DNA from: JBBITI01 sp963735055
GTDB lineage: Bacteria > Chloroflexota > Dehalococcoidia > Dehalococcoidales > UBA2162
Assembly (NCBI GenBank): GCA_963735055.1
Contig: CAVTJN010000003.1
Location: 1-64,000, forward strand
Direction: 5' to 3'
DNA: 64,000 nt
Made by a program: the position numbers and the translations under genes. Numbering within the stretch: position 1 is the stretch's first letter; every line of letters begins with the position of its first letter. This document shows, piece after piece, positions 9,245-19,236 of this stretch. The notes under the pieces were generated by a model, which was given only the letters and a program-made list of their open reading frames with translations, was not told the origin of the DNA and ran no database searches.

Positions 9245-10246
9245 GTGAAGAAAAGAATCCTCACCGGAGACAGGCCGACCGGACCTCTTCACCTTGGACA
9301 CTACGTAGGGTCACTGAAGAACCGTATCCGTCTGCAGGACAACTATGACTGCTATTTCATCGTTGCCGATTTCCAGTTCCTGACAGACCATCTGGCTGAG
9401 ACTGAGCACGTCGAGGAATACGTCAACGAGATTGTCCTGGATTGGCTGTCAGTCGGCATGGATCCCGAGAGGTCATCCTTCTTCATCCAATCGAAGATCC
9501 CGGAGATAGCCGAACTGACCATGTACTTCTCCATGCTGGTCACACTGCCGAGGCTGAGCCGTAATCCCACCGTCAAGGAGGAGTTCATCAACTCCGGCCT
9601 GAGCACCATGAGCTACGGGTTCCTCGGCTATCCCGTTTCCCAGGCCGCCGACATCCTTGTGGTTCGATCCGATCTGGTGCCCGTGGGAGATGACAATCTT
9701 CCTCATGTCGAACAGACGCGAGAGATTGCCAGAACGTTCAATAGAGTATTCGCACCTGTGTTCCCGATCCCAGAGGCCCTGGTAGGAGAAGTGTCGAGGT
9801 TGCCTGGACTGGATGGAAGGAAGATGTCCAAGAGCTCAGGCAACGCCATATACCTCAAAGACGGTGTTGAGGAAGTGAATCTCAAAGTGAGTGCCGCCAT
9901 TACTGATCCGGCCCGGATCAAGGCCACGGACCCGGGACATCCGGACATTTGCAGCATCTATCAATATCACCTTGCTTTTGATCCGGAGGAAGCTTCGAAT
10001 ATCGATCGGGACTGTAGACTCGGCAGAATAGGATGCGTGGCTTGCAAGAAACATGTTGCTGACAAAATAAATTCCTTTCTACGACCCATTCGTGAGAACA
10101 GGGCATACTTCGAAGCCCGACCCAGTCTGGTAGCGGAGGCTTTGAATGAAGGCATACAAAGAGCGATCAGAGAAAGCGCTGAGACCGTTAGACTCGTGCG
10201 AGAGGCGATGCATTACACCTATGACAAGATACTGCGGATAGTGTGA
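9245..10246 (+). CDS. trpS: Tryptophanyl-tRNA synthetase
   Basis: Charges tRNA-Trp with tryptophan in the cytoplasm. The class I signature is clear: TGDRPTGPLHLGHYVGS carries the HIGH motif (HLGH) near residue 17, and GRKMSKSSGN carries KMSKS near residue 195. Length (333 aa) is normal for bacterial TrpRS. The start is GTG at 9245, six bases after a strong AGGAGGA site. It is monocistronic, behind a leader with a terminator, which suggests regulation by attenuation. Codon use and gene integrity are normal although the neighbourhood is gene-poor. Confidence 0.95.
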   Translation: MKKRILTGDRPTGPLHLGHYVGSLKNRIRLQDNYDCYFIVADFQFLTDHLAETEHVEEYVNEIVLDWLSVGMDPERSSFFIQSKIPEIAELTMYFSMLVTLPRLSRNPTVKEEFINSGLSTMSYGFLGYPVSQAADILVVRSDLVPVGDDNLPHVEQTREIARTFNRVFAPVFPIPEALVGEVSRLPGLDGRKMSKSSGNAIYLKDGVEEVNLKVSAAITDPARIKATDPGHPDICSIYQYHLAFDPEEASNIDRDCRLGRIGCVACKKHVADKINSFLRPIRENRAYFEARPSLVAEALNEGIQRAIRESAETVRLVREAMHYTYDKILRIV

Positions 10247-10517
10247 GCCGGGAGAGTAACAATCTAGCGAATTGTTGCTCTGGCTGCTTGCCGCGAAGTC
10301 CCCGGCTGAGAATGGCCGCCCCGCGCCGCGTTGTGTGACGCAGCATGCCTCGGTATAATCATGGGCGAAACCGAAATCTGCCCGCGTGTCAGGCCGACGC
10401 GTACCGTGCCCTTGCGACCCTGAAAGGAACGAACCGGTCTTTCACCAGGTTGCAGACCCCATTTCCCTTTTTTCTGGTGTTTCACAAGATAGATAGCACG
10501 GTTTCGGAGGAGTTTGA

Positions 10518-11312
10518 TTGAACAACAACCAAATCCTGGAAACAGCGTTGAAACAGTCGGCACTGGAGGCTAACTGCAGACCGGATGATTTCCTGTCAAA
10601 AGAAAACAAGGTCGTTTTCTCCGCATCCAACCCGAAAGCGAGGATATACCTCACACTTCCCCTCTACTGTAACTTGATTTCCTACGGTAATAACATCGTC
10701 GCCTCCGTAAATGGGGAGATTGCGGAAACCGTCAAAGAATATATCGACAGGTATCACGTCGAACACTGCTTCGAGACACCAAATATGTATGTGCTGAATG
10801 ATGAACTCGAGAAAAAAGGTAAGAAGGTCAGATTTATGGCTGAGTATTTCCTGCCGGACACGACCATGCTGAAAGAACTCGGTTGTACCTGTAAGATCAG
10901 TGTTTTATCACCGCAGGATTTTGCCGGCCTTTATAAACCGGAATGGAGCAACGCCCTGGAAGAGAAGCGGAAAGAACATGATGTCCTCGCAGTGGGTGCT
11001 TACGACGGAAACAGACTGATAGGATTAGCCGGGTGTTCGGCTGATTGCGAAACGATGTGGCAGATAGGCATCGACGTTCTTCCTTCATACAGGAGACAGG
11101 GAATAGCGTCGGCTTTGACAAGCCGTCTGGCTCTGGAGATCATCGACCGGGGCAAGGTTCCCTTTTACTGCACTGCATGGTCAAATCTTGGTTCAGTGAG
11201 AAATGCCATAAAGAGCGGGTTCAGACCGGCCTGGGTAGAAATGACAGCGAAGCCCATCGAAGAAGTCGATAAAGCCAACTCCCAATATACAGGTCAACCC
11301 TCCACAACCTGA
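10518..11312 (+). CDS. GNAT family N-acetyltransferase
   Basis: The C-terminal third is a GNAT domain: VLAVGAYDGNRLIGLAGCSA is the central strand pair and IDVLPSYRRQGIASALTSRL (near residues 181-200) is the acetyl-CoA-binding motif A, with the R-x-x-G-x-A/G core as RRQGIA. The ending NAIKSGFRP is the usual GNAT tail. The N-terminal ~120 residues form a separate region resembling GNAT proteins of the YhdJ/DUF-GNAT type, which I cannot identify more closely. The start is TTG at 10518 after GGAGGA. Acceptor substrate unknown; no operon. Confidence 0.75.
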   Translation: MNNNQILETALKQSALEANCRPDDFLSKENKVVFSASNPKARIYLTLPLYCNLISYGNNIVASVNGEIAETVKEYIDRYHVEHCFETPNMYVLNDELEKKGKKVRFMAEYFLPDTTMLKELGCTCKISVLSPQDFAGLYKPEWSNALEEKRKEHDVLAVGAYDGNRLIGLAGCSADCETMWQIGIDVLPSYRRQGIASALTSRLALEIIDRGKVPFYCTAWSNLGSVRNAIKSGFRPAWVEMTAKPIEEVDKANSQYTGQPSTT

Positions 11313-11749
11313 TCCGGTAGCGAAAACCTCGAGTGTGTCAGGATTTTCAATCGACAGGTTAGTATTCCGTGCAGCATGCAGCATTGGTCGCTGTCGTGGG
11401 CGAACTGGGAGGTCTAGCGAAGTACCGTGCCCGTGGAGAGGGCTCGTTCGCGCTCCGCCGCCATCGTTAGAGTCCATGTTACATCTCTTTCCGCATCAAT
11501 TGATGATGCGGAAAGGACTCGCGGAGAAGCCACCCCAAAGACGATTCGAGATGAACTAGTCATATCACTTAAGACCGCTTAGTTTCGTTTAGTTCTGCTT
11601 AGTTTGCGGGACTTCGGCCCACTAACACGCGCTGCGAGAGATTCTCTGCCCCACCAAGCGAAGCCGGGTACTCGTAATAGATCGTTACCGCCCCCAACGT
11701 GTACCATAAGAACGGTATTTGCGCAGATCATCCCATTCCTTTGCTCTGT
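11313..11749. other. Intergenic before the recombinase, short tandem motif
   Basis: No gene is supported. At 11576-11610 a GCTTAGTTT-like unit is repeated three times (GCTTAGTTT, GTTTAGTTC, GCTTAGTTT). It lies beyond the 3' end of the recombinase gene and could be a binding or crossover region, but nothing proves that. Confidence 0.35.
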
Positions 11750-13534
11750 TCATCCCAGCGCGCATAAGTCACATTGACCGGGGACACGCTCGAGGTCACC
11801 AAATTCCTTCATCAGTCCGCGCAGTCGTTCGGCCGTCGCCTCGAGTCTGGTGTGTTGTTCCACGATACCCTGAGCTACCATCATCAGTTCCCGGTCAGAA
11901 CGCACGTCTTTGTGATAATCCCGGTCTTCACTTAGAGTCTGGGCCGTAGGGGCCCAAGAAATATCGTATGCTCCGCATTTGAGCAGCCAGAGATCGCCAA
12001 CTCTCTCAGGGGAGCAGTACCAGGAGTCATTGAGCCAAGAGCGGCCGAGAGCTCTCTCCAGAATATCATGCCACGCCATAACCGCGAACCACTTCGTCAG
12101 TCCGGGCTGGTTCGGCTCTTCTCCAAGTACCGCTGGCCTCTGAATTCGAATCTTATCAACTACCTGCTTCAGTAGAGAGAGTGCGGACTGGGAGTACTGC
12201 CCTACCTCCACGGACCAATTTGAGAGAGAGCCGCTGTCCCCGAAGAACCCAGAGAACCGCTCGATGCCGCAAGATCTGAAGTGGTCATCAAGGCTCTTTT
12301 TGAGGTGCGGCGCAACCGGAGGAAAAGGAGTCCCATACTGCACACTTACTTTGAGTCGACTGCTGACCGTGGCAGTGCCAAGCGGGAGATGGTAAACTCC
12401 GGATCGACTGAGTGGTAGCTGCCGCCACAACTCCTTGTCAGTGAACGACGGAAGGGCAATTCTCTCGGCCAGGCTCCTTGCTAGCTGGCGGACCTCGGCT
12501 TTGTGCTTCGTTTCAACGCTCTCTCCAAACATTTCTGGGCTGCTCACGACAGCCGGGACTCCAAGGGCGGCCGATCCCGGCTTCTTGCGGCCGGACTTGT
12601 CTGAACCGAACGCATCACCCTTCAAAGGTGTTTGGCCTGCGGCGTGGCGAGACGGATCTTCGATTTCGCCTGTCGGCGGCGGCGAATCGAGCGACATTAC
12701 TGCGTCGCGCCGCTGCTTGTCCGTGCGAGCCAGATACCGCTGTGTATTCTTGAGGTCGGTATGCCCGAGAAGGCGACGCACGACCTCGATGTCGGTTCCG
12801 TGATCCACGAGTCTGGTGGCGAAAACGTCACGCAATGAATGTGCGTGAATTCTCACCCCCGCCTTGACGGCGGCGAAATGAATTAGGCCGGAAATGGTCT
12901 CAGCCGTGATCCCGAACACGCTGTCCTCCGGGGCTTTTCCTTTGAGGAACGGTTCGAGCTTCTCGATAAGAGCAGGGGACAGATCGATAATACGGTCCTT
13001 TTGGCCCTTCCCCATCCTCGCCACCAGGTACTGTCTCCCGAGGTTAATGTCCCGGACACACAAAGAAGCGACTTCCTTTCTCCGCAATCCAGTTTTTCTC
13101 ATCGTTTCGATGATGAGCAGATTCCGCTCGATAAGTTTCTTGTGGGTCTTCTTGCTCGCCATCGCCGCCTTGAGCTTATCGAGGTCTGTGTCCTCTATAT
13201 AGTCGGGGAGAGTCTGCGGCACCTTGATCTTCGAATCCAGGCTTTCACCATACCAAGTTTGAAAGCCCTGGATAATGGAGTGATAGCGGTACAGAGTATT
13301 GGGTTTTCTTTCGCTGAATTTAGCCAAGAAAGAGGCGGCGAGTTCTGGAGAAGGCGGATATTGGCCAAGAAAAGCACGGTAGTGCCCGAGAAAGCGTCGG
13401 GCTTCAGCCAAGGCGTCGATCGAGCGGTGCTTCAGGACGAGCTGGCTGTCGTAGAGGGCGAAGAGTTCGTCGTTCGTCTTATGTCGGAGTCTTAGTTTGC
13501 GTTTCCCTTCGGAACCCATCAGCACCTCGAGCAT
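11750..13534 (-). CDS. Tyrosine recombinase/integrase with extra C-terminal region
   Basis: A phage-integrase-type catalytic domain occupies roughly residues 105-270: first catalytic Arg in KTGLRRKEVASL, the HxLR box as HSLRDVFATRL, then RRLLGHTDLKNTQRYL with the His and the nucleophilic Tyr. A SAM-like DNA-binding domain precedes it. About 300 further residues follow and match nothing I recognise, so the protein (594 aa) is much longer than typical integrases. The open frame extends through the tRNA gene, so the start must lie downstream: ATG 13534, or ATG 13519 with GAGG five bases ahead. Position against a tRNA 3' end is classic for an integrated element. Confidence 0.85.
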   Translation of the reverse strand: MLEVLMGSEGKRKLRLRHKTNDELFALYDSQLVLKHRSIDALAEARRFLGHYRAFLGQYPPSPELAASFLAKFSERKPNTLYRYHSIIQGFQTWYGESLDSKIKVPQTLPDYIEDTDLDKLKAAMASKKTHKKLIERNLLIIETMRKTGLRRKEVASLCVRDINLGRQYLVARMGKGQKDRIIDLSPALIEKLEPFLKGKAPEDSVFGITAETISGLIHFAAVKAGVRIHAHSLRDVFATRLVDHGTDIEVVRRLLGHTDLKNTQRYLARTDKQRRDAVMSLDSPPPTGEIEDPSRHAAGQTPLKGDAFGSDKSGRKKPGSAALGVPAVVSSPEMFGESVETKHKAEVRQLARSLAERIALPSFTDKELWRQLPLSRSGVYHLPLGTATVSSRLKVSVQYGTPFPPVAPHLKKSLDDHFRSCGIERFSGFFGDSGSLSNWSVEVGQYSQSALSLLKQVVDKIRIQRPAVLGEEPNQPGLTKWFAVMAWHDILERALGRSWLNDSWYCSPERVGDLWLLKCGAYDISWAPTAQTLSEDRDYHKDVRSDRELMMVAQGIVEQHTRLEATAERLRGLMKEFGDLERVPGQCDLCALG

Positions 13535-13575
13535 CTCGCGGATGCCGAAGTCTTCGCTCAAAACATCGATGGTTC

Positions 13576-13647
<72 letters not shown>

Positions 13648-13853
13648 TCCGCCCCTAGTATATTACAAAAGACGGCGACGATGAAAGAGACTCGGCGTGT
13701 AATGAAAATGTAATAGATCGGTCGGGTATCCGCATGACTTTGTCACACCGGTGGTGCTACAATCAACAGAGATCGAAAATCGTAAGGAACAACCTGCAGT
13801 CCGGCCGCGACGTCCCTTGTCAGCCCATTGTCGCGGCCCTATTGCAGTCCGCC

Positions 13854-14252
13854 ATGCAGAATCCGGAAAATGGCACCAGGATACGCATCTTGGTGGTTGA
13901 TGACGAACCCGCAATACTCAGATTTGTCCGGCTCAGTCTGACCGCCCAGGGGTTCGACGTGGTCGTGGCATCCTCGGGTGAGGAATGCCTGGCGCTGGCG
14001 GCATCTGAGCAGCCCGACCTGATGGTCCTCGATATGGTCATGCCGGGAGTCGACGGTTTTGCAGTGTTGCAGAGACTACAGGACGCCGATGGTCGCAGCG
14101 GTCTGTCAAGCCTCCCAGTCATCGCCTGCAGCGCCCACAGTTCGGCCGCTTCCCGGGCCCTCAGTCTGGGCGCGGCGGACTTCATTGCCAAGCCGTTTCT
14201 TCCTGCCGACATGGCCGACCGAATACGGGCAGCCATCGCCCGCCGCAAGTAG
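13854..14252 (+). CDS. Single-domain response regulator (CheY-like receiver)
   Basis: A stand-alone receiver domain of 132 residues. The acidic pair is in RILVVDDEPAILRF, the phospho-acceptor Asp in LMVLDMVMPGVDGF (near residue 59), the conserved Ser in PVIACSAHS (the usual position of Thr/Ser) and the Lys in FIAKPFLPAD. No output domain follows, so it signals by protein contact. The ATG at 13854 is chosen because upstream codons are not domain sequence. No histidine kinase is adjacent. Confidence 0.85.
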   Translation: MQNPENGTRIRILVVDDEPAILRFVRLSLTAQGFDVVVASSGEECLALAASEQPDLMVLDMVMPGVDGFAVLQRLQDADGRSGLSSLPVIACSAHSSAASRALSLGAADFIAKPFLPADMADRIRAAIARRK

Positions 14253-14399
14253 GCGATCGCTCCGCCGGTTCGGCGCCACTCTTGTTGTCGCGTTCAGTCC
14301 CGGTTTCCCACCTTGTTTGTCTCATCGGTTTTGAACCCTTCACATGCTTCCGCAATACGATTCGATCCCCCCTTTACAGACCGGCACCGCCTGTGATAT

Positions 14400-14432
14400 A
14401 CTTCCATTATGGAAATATTCCAAAACGGAAGT
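14400..14432 (+). promoter_or_regulatory. Nested inverted repeat over the marR start, probable operator
   Basis: ACTTCC (14400-14405) pairs with GGAAGT (14427-14432), and inside it TGGAA-ATA-TTCCA (14410-14422) is a perfect inverted repeat. The start codon at 14409 is inside the structure, so regulator binding would block its own gene and the downstream ABC genes. Confidence 0.5.
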
Positions 14433-14933
14433 ACTAAGGACCCCCCGGATTCCGGAGCCACGGACGAACAGGTCACCTTCGTGGTGCACGGGTTCGTGCA
14501 GGTCTGGAACAAGTTCGAAGAAGCCATCGCCCGTGACATGTCGTCCCGCCGCGGCCTCCGGCAAACTGCCCAGGAGTCCCGCTTCGGGGCCGACAATGAT
14601 TTGCTCTTCCGCGTGGGCACGACCCTCAACGCCGCCTCCAGCCTGACCATGGGGGAACTGAGCAGCGCCCTTTTTGTTCCCCTGTCCACGGCCACCCGGG
14701 TCGTCAACACGCTGGTGGAACGAGGCTACGTGCAGCGCTTTCCGGACCCCGATGACCGGCGCGTGGTGCACGTCCGTTTCACGCCCAAGGGACGCCGCCT
14801 CTACCGCTTCGTCGATGGCCGGATCGCCGAGCATGTCCGCGTGATTTCGGCTTACCTCACCAGGGACGAGATGACCACGCTGGTCAAGTTGCTGAGCAAG
14901 GTCGCCGTGGCGGTAAAGGAGACGCTGAAGTAA
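14409..14933 (+). CDS. MarR family transcriptional regulator
   Basis: A 174-residue winged-helix regulator. The recognition region is SSLTMGELSSALFVPLSTAT followed by RVVNTLVERGYVQRF, and the wing is PDPDDRRVVHVRFTPKGRRL, the standard MarR DxR motif. Coiled helices at both ends would form the dimer. The start lies within an inverted repeat. It ends just before an ABC permease gene on the same strand, so it probably represses this small export operon. Ligand unknown. Confidence 0.88.
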   Translation: MEIFQNGSTKDPPDSGATDEQVTFVVHGFVQVWNKFEEAIARDMSSRRGLRQTAQESRFGADNDLLFRVGTTLNAASSLTMGELSSALFVPLSTATRVVNTLVERGYVQRFPDPDDRRVVHVRFTPKGRRLYRFVDGRIAEHVRVISAYLTRDEMTTLVKLLSKVAVAVKETLK

Positions 14934-14934
14934 A

Positions 14935-16202
14935 TTGGACCCGATTTCGATGATCCGCGTGTTTCTGGGGAACCTGAAACTGGCATTCTTTCTCGCCTTC
15001 AAGTCCCTATGGAAGGGGAACCGCTGGGCGGCCCTGCTCATCATCAGCGTCATGTCGCTGAGTTTCGCCCAGCTGATCCTGACTCCGTCGATTATCTCCG
15101 GCGTGACGCACGCTCTGAACGCCCAGCAAATCAATACCCTTTACGGCAATGTGCTGATCGACCCCAGGACGGGTGACTACTTCCTGGAAAATACCGCCCA
15201 GCTCCAGGCAATGCTGGAACAACAGCCCGGCGTCGCCGCGGCAGTGCCCATCTGACGAGCAGCGCCCTGATCGAATACAACTGGCCGGACCAGCCCGACC
15301 CAAGCCGGAAAGGTGATGAGGGCCGCTGGCAGGTGATCGGTATCGAGCCGGACCATGAGAGCCGCGTAACTACCATCAGCGCCAACCTGATCTCGGGGAG
15401 TTATCTGGCGCCGGATGACCGCGACCAGATCGTGCTCGGCGTCGAAATCGCCGGCGGTTCCGAGGCGGCGAGTGCTTCCTTTCTGACTCTGGGTGGCGTC
15501 CGGGTCGGCGAACGCGTCCGGCTGACCTATCCCGATGGCAGCCAGCGGGAGTATACCGTCAAGGGCATCTTCAAAGCCCGCGACGGCCAGGCCGACCGCC
15601 TGGCTTTCGTCACTTACACTGATCTGGTCCAAACCCTGGGTTCCCGGTATGCCGACCGCTCCAACCAGATACTTATCAAGAGCGCCCCGATGGTCAAGGA
15701 AGCCGACCTGGCCGCCAGCCTGCGGGCCAGCGGTATTGCCGGCGAGATACGGACCTGGCAGGCCTACGGGGGCGGGATCGGGGGGGTAGTGGCCAGTTTC
15801 AAGGTGATCACTTCCCTGATCAGCGCCATCGGCCTGGTCGTGGCCGCCATCGTCATGTTCATAGTCATATACATCAGTGTGATCAACAAGAAACGGCAGA
15901 TCGGTATTCTGCGTGCCATCGGGGTCAACCGGTTTGCCATCTACATATCATACCTCTGCCAGGCGCTTTTCTACGCCGTTCTGGGGATCGTTCTGGGCGG
16001 GCTGCTCTTCGGTTATGTCATCCAGCCCTATTTCGCCGCCCATCCCCTCGACCTCTCCGTCGGCCGAGTCAGCCTCGCCATTGACCCGTCGACGATCCGC
16101 AATTCGGTTATCGGCATCATGGTGGCGGCGGTGTTTGCCGGTATTATCCCGGTGGTCAACATTACGCGTCACAGCATTATCAAAGCCATCTGGGGGAGTT
16201 AG
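14935..16202 (+). CDS. MacB/FtsX-type ABC transporter permease, one frameshift
   Basis: The protein starts with a cytoplasmic helix and one transmembrane segment (AALLIISVMSLSFAQLIL), then a periplasmic domain, then three C-terminal membrane helices, including VIVMFIVIYISVINKKRQIG and the typical FtsX phrase RQIGILRAIGVNRFAIYI. The frame breaks near 15252: one frame stops at ...VAAAVPI while the neighbouring frame continues LTSSALIEYNWPDQPDP into the long remaining part. One missing base explains it. The start may be TTG 14935 or ATG 14950. Partner of the next ATPase gene; cargo unknown. Confidence 0.8.
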
Positions 16203-16209
16203 GGGGAAG

Positions 16210-16893
16210 ATGATCACCGTCAAGGACCTACACAAGACCTACGGAGCGACCCTTTCCGGCACCCGCGCCCTCAAAGGCGTCAGTCTACGGGTGAAGCCGG
16301 GCGAGTTTGTGGCCGTTATGGGCCGCAGCGGCTCCGGGAAATCGACGCTGCTGCACATACTGGGACTACTCGACAAGCCGACCAGCGGCGAGATCTACAT
16401 CGACGGCAAGAACGCCATGACACTCACCGACGAGCAGAAGGCGGCCTTCCGTCTGGGCAAGCTGGGATACGTCTTCCAGGAGTACTCGCTGGTCACCGAA
16501 ATGACCATCCTGGAAAATGTCTGTCTGCCGGCACTATGTCTGGGGCGGAGCGGCGACTACCGCAAACGGGCAGCGGCCCTGCTCGATACCGTCGGCCTGG
16601 GACACCGCCTGACGCATTACCCGAATGAGGTCTCCGGCGGCGAGCAACAGCGGGCGGCCATCGCCCGGGCGCTTATCAACCGCCCGGCGATACTGTTCGC
16701 CGACGAGCCGACTGCCAGCCTCGACATGACCTCGGCCAAGGTGGTGCTCGAGCTATTCAAGAAGTTCAACGCGGAGCTCCGCCAGACCATCGTCATGGTC
16801 ACCCACGAGCCCGAAGACGAGAAGTACGTCGACCGCGTCATCTGGCTCAAGGATGGGGAACTGGAAGGCGGCGCCGCGGACTCCAGACTCTAA
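16210..16893 (+). CDS. ABC transporter ATP-binding protein (MacB/LolD type)
   Basis: A complete 227-residue nucleotide-binding domain: Walker A GRSGSGKST, Q-loop YVFQEYSLV, signature VSGGEQQR, Walker B ILFADEPTASLD and switch His in VMVTHEPEDE. It follows the permease by seven bases, so the two form an FtsX-type transporter with MarR control. Such systems export lipoproteins, peptides or drugs; this one lacks an adjacent membrane-fusion gene. Confidence 0.9.
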   Translation: MITVKDLHKTYGATLSGTRALKGVSLRVKPGEFVAVMGRSGSGKSTLLHILGLLDKPTSGEIYIDGKNAMTLTDEQKAAFRLGKLGYVFQEYSLVTEMTILENVCLPALCLGRSGDYRKRAAALLDTVGLGHRLTHYPNEVSGGEQQRAAIARALINRPAILFADEPTASLDMTSAKVVLELFKKFNAELRQTIVMVTHEPEDEKYVDRVIWLKDGELEGGAADSRL

Positions 16894-16904
16894 GACCGTT
16901 CGTC

Positions 16905-16924
16905 ATTCCCGGGACAACGGGAAT
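16905..16924. repeat. Inverted repeat ATTCCCG-6-CGGGAAT
   Basis: A perfect 7-bp inverted repeat with six-base loop, 12 bases past the ABC gene stop. It resembles the dispersed 'GTCATTCCCG...CGGGAATCC' intergenic repeats of many bacteria; a second partial copy (GCGGGAATCC) lies near 19150. It may also end transcription. Confidence 0.45.
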
Positions 16925-17039
16925 CCGGGGTCTCGACCACTATCGCTGCGAGCCATCCCGATGCCAGTCGGGAGGCGAGGCAACCTGAGCCCCAGATAAA
17001 CCAGGAATCCCCCGTCAACATTGCGTCGTCTCTGCGTCC

Positions 17040-18212
17040 TTACCGCCTTACCACCAGCTTCCGGACCGCCCGGTTCAGGCCGTCGATGGTGAGGGGGAAC
17101 ATGGGGAAGACCTTGCCGGTCATCTGGACGGTAGTGTTGAACCAGTACCGTTCGTCACCAAACGGATTGAGCCATACGTGGTGGGTGAAATGACCGGCCA
17201 GGCGCCGAAGCCACTCAATCCCGGCGGTATCGCTGCGGTCGAAGAAACTGATGGCCCCTCGAGGCTCCGTCAATTCCCAAGAGCCCATCATTGCGTCGCC
17301 CACCAGGATCACCTTATAGTCGGCGTCCAGCGTGCGCAGCAGATGGTCAGTGGCCACGGCCTCCCGTCTTTCGATATCGCGGTACACCTGGTGGTAGACG
17401 CAATTATGAAAATAGTAGTACTGGAAGTCCCGGAAATGGTCGCTGGAATGGGCGGCCGAAAACAACTGGCTGCACAGAGCGGCGTGCGGCTCCATCGAGC
17501 CGCCGGCATCCATCAAGAGCAGGACTCGGGCGGCGTTCTTGCGGCTGCGCTGCCAGATGAGGTCGATATCACCGGCATTGCGGGCCGTGGAATCGATCGT
17601 ACCGTCAATATCAAGTTCGTCCTCGAGGCCGATCCGGCTCAACTGCCGCAGACCCTTCAGCGCTACTTTGGTGAGACGAACGTCGAGCACCATATCGTTC
17701 CGGTAGTTACGGAATCTTCGTTCACCGGCAATTCGGAGGGCGCCCCGTCCCCCCGACTGCCCCCCTACCCGGATGCCGCCGGGACGGTACCCCGAATTCC
17801 CGAATGGAGACGTCCCTCGGCGCCCGATCCAGTGGTTTCCCCCGTCGTGTTGCCGCTGCTGCTCGCGAAGCCGTTTTTCGAACTCGCGCATCAATTCATC
17901 GTATTCAAGGTCCTCGAAACGGGGTAATTGATCGGCATCGATCGCTTGCCGCTCCAGCGCCTCGCGGACCCATTCCAGGATTCGCTCCGGAATCTCAATA
18001 TCACCCGCCACGCCGGCGAAATACTCCTGGAAGGCGACATCATAGCTGTCGAAGTGCGCCTCGCTCTTCACCAGTACCGCCCGGGCCAGGAAATAGAAAT
18101 CCGAAAGGCTCCCGATGCAGCCCCGGTCCAGCGCCTCCATGAGGGTCATCCACTCGGTGAGCGACACCGGCACCTTGTGACGCCGCAATGTGAAAAAGAA
18201 CTCAGTGAACAT
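17040..18212 (-). CDS. VWA (CoxE-like) domain protein
   Basis: A 390-residue protein partner of the MoxR ATPase. The N-terminal half is helical (VPVSLTEWMTLMEALDRG), the middle is a Gly/Arg-rich linker (about residues 135-165), and the C-terminal half is a von Willebrand A-type domain with a degenerate metal site: LLLMDAGGSMEPH stands for the usual DxSxS (here D-A-G-G-S). Start ATG 18212 overlaps the MoxR gene by 11 bases. MoxR/VWA pairs insert cofactors or remodel protein complexes. Its client is unknown; the selenoprotein next door is one candidate. Confidence 0.8.
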   Translation of the reverse strand: MFTEFFFTLRRHKVPVSLTEWMTLMEALDRGCIGSLSDFYFLARAVLVKSEAHFDSYDVAFQEYFAGVAGDIEIPERILEWVREALERQAIDADQLPRFEDLEYDELMREFEKRLREQQRQHDGGNHWIGRRGTSPFGNSGYRPGGIRVGGQSGGRGALRIAGERRFRNYRNDMVLDVRLTKVALKGLRQLSRIGLEDELDIDGTIDSTARNAGDIDLIWQRSRKNAARVLLLMDAGGSMEPHAALCSQLFSAAHSSDHFRDFQYYYFHNCVYHQVYRDIERREAVATDHLLRTLDADYKVILVGDAMMGSWELTEPRGAISFFDRSDTAGIEWLRRLAGHFTHHVWLNPFGDERYWFNTTVQMTGKVFPMFPLTIDGLNRAVRKLVVRR

Positions 18213-19047
18213 CTTTGCGCACGGCCCTACTCCGCCCGGCCTTGACGAACTGATAGTCGGTCTCCCGCTTGAGCAGGCTGCCCAGGAAGGGCAGTTCATG
18301 CACGATGTCATCCCCGGACAGGCCGGCCGCATTGAGCGCCCGCAGCCAGTCGATGAGCTCACTGGTCGATGGTTTCTTGCGCAGGTCATCGATATTGCGC
18401 AGTCCATAGAAGGCGTCCAGCACCTGGTGGGACAGCTTGTGCTGGATGTCCGGAAAATGGACCAGGATGATCTTCTCCATCAGCGCGGCATCGGGAAATT
18501 CAATGTAGTGGAAGATGCAGCGGCGCAGGAAGGCATCCGGCAACTCCTTTTCGGCGTTGCTGGTGATCACCGTAATCGGCCGGTGAATGGCGGCCACGGT
18601 GGCATCCGTCTCCGGCACGTGGAAACTCATCTCGTCGAGTTCGTTGAGCAGGTCATTGGGGAACTCGATGTCGGCCTTATCGATCTCGTCGATGAGCAGC
18701 ACCACCTGTTCCGGGGCGGCGAACGCCTGCCCCAGCTTCCCCAGGTGGATGTATTCGGCGATGCGGGAGACATCCTTGTCTCCGAACCGGCTGTCATTCA
18801 ACCGCTGCACCGTATCGTACACGTAAAGCCCGTCGCGTGCCTTCGTGGTCGATTTCACGTTCCAGGCGATCAGTCGCTTTCCCAACCCCCGGGCGATACT
18901 GTGGGCCAAAAGCGTCTTACCCGTCCCCGGCTCCCCCCGGATGAGCAGCGGGCGCCCCAGGGCGATGGAGACGTTGACGGCGTTGCGCAGCGGTTCGGAG
19001 GTCACGTAGTCCGCCGAGCCCTTGAATTGGTCGAAAACGGAGTTCAT
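18202..19047 (-). CDS. MoxR-type AAA+ ATPase
   Basis: A 281-residue AAA+ protein: Walker A GEPGTGKT near residue 38, Walker B VVLLIDEIDKAD near residue 105, sensor 1 VITSNAEKELPDAFLRRC with the arginine finger. ATG 19047 is used because upstream codons lack family sequence. It is translationally coupled to the VWA gene. The pair resembles CoxD/CoxE, which activate carbon-monoxide-dehydrogenase-type enzymes, though none is nearby. It acts as a chaperone-like motor in the cytoplasm. Confidence 0.88.
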   Translation of the reverse strand: MNSVFDQFKGSADYVTSEPLRNAVNVSIALGRPLLIRGEPGTGKTLLAHSIARGLGKRLIAWNVKSTTKARDGLYVYDTVQRLNDSRFGDKDVSRIAEYIHLGKLGQAFAAPEQVVLLIDEIDKADIEFPNDLLNELDEMSFHVPETDATVAAIHRPITVITSNAEKELPDAFLRRCIFHYIEFPDAALMEKIILVHFPDIQHKLSHQVLDAFYGLRNIDDLRKKPSTSELIDWLRALNAAGLSGDDIVHELPFLGSLLKRETDYQFVKAGRSRAVRKDVH

Positions 19048-19236
19048 TACGATTGCACCATCCACACAAAAAATAAGAGATACCGGGAGGCTATTATAGC
19101 TTCCGGGCGGGGCCTGAGGCAAAGCTGCCGGCGTAATTCCAGCGCACGCGGGAATCCAAAGGGAGAGGGGAGGCTTGGGATTCGTGCCCTGGTCAACTGG
19201 TTGGCTGCCCCGGGGGGGCAGCCAACCAGTTTGGTT

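Noticed and set aside
1..11749. attR copy of the tRNA 3' end
   Set aside because: Scanning for the GCAGGTTCGATC/GAGCCC end on both strands gave no second copy in the window.
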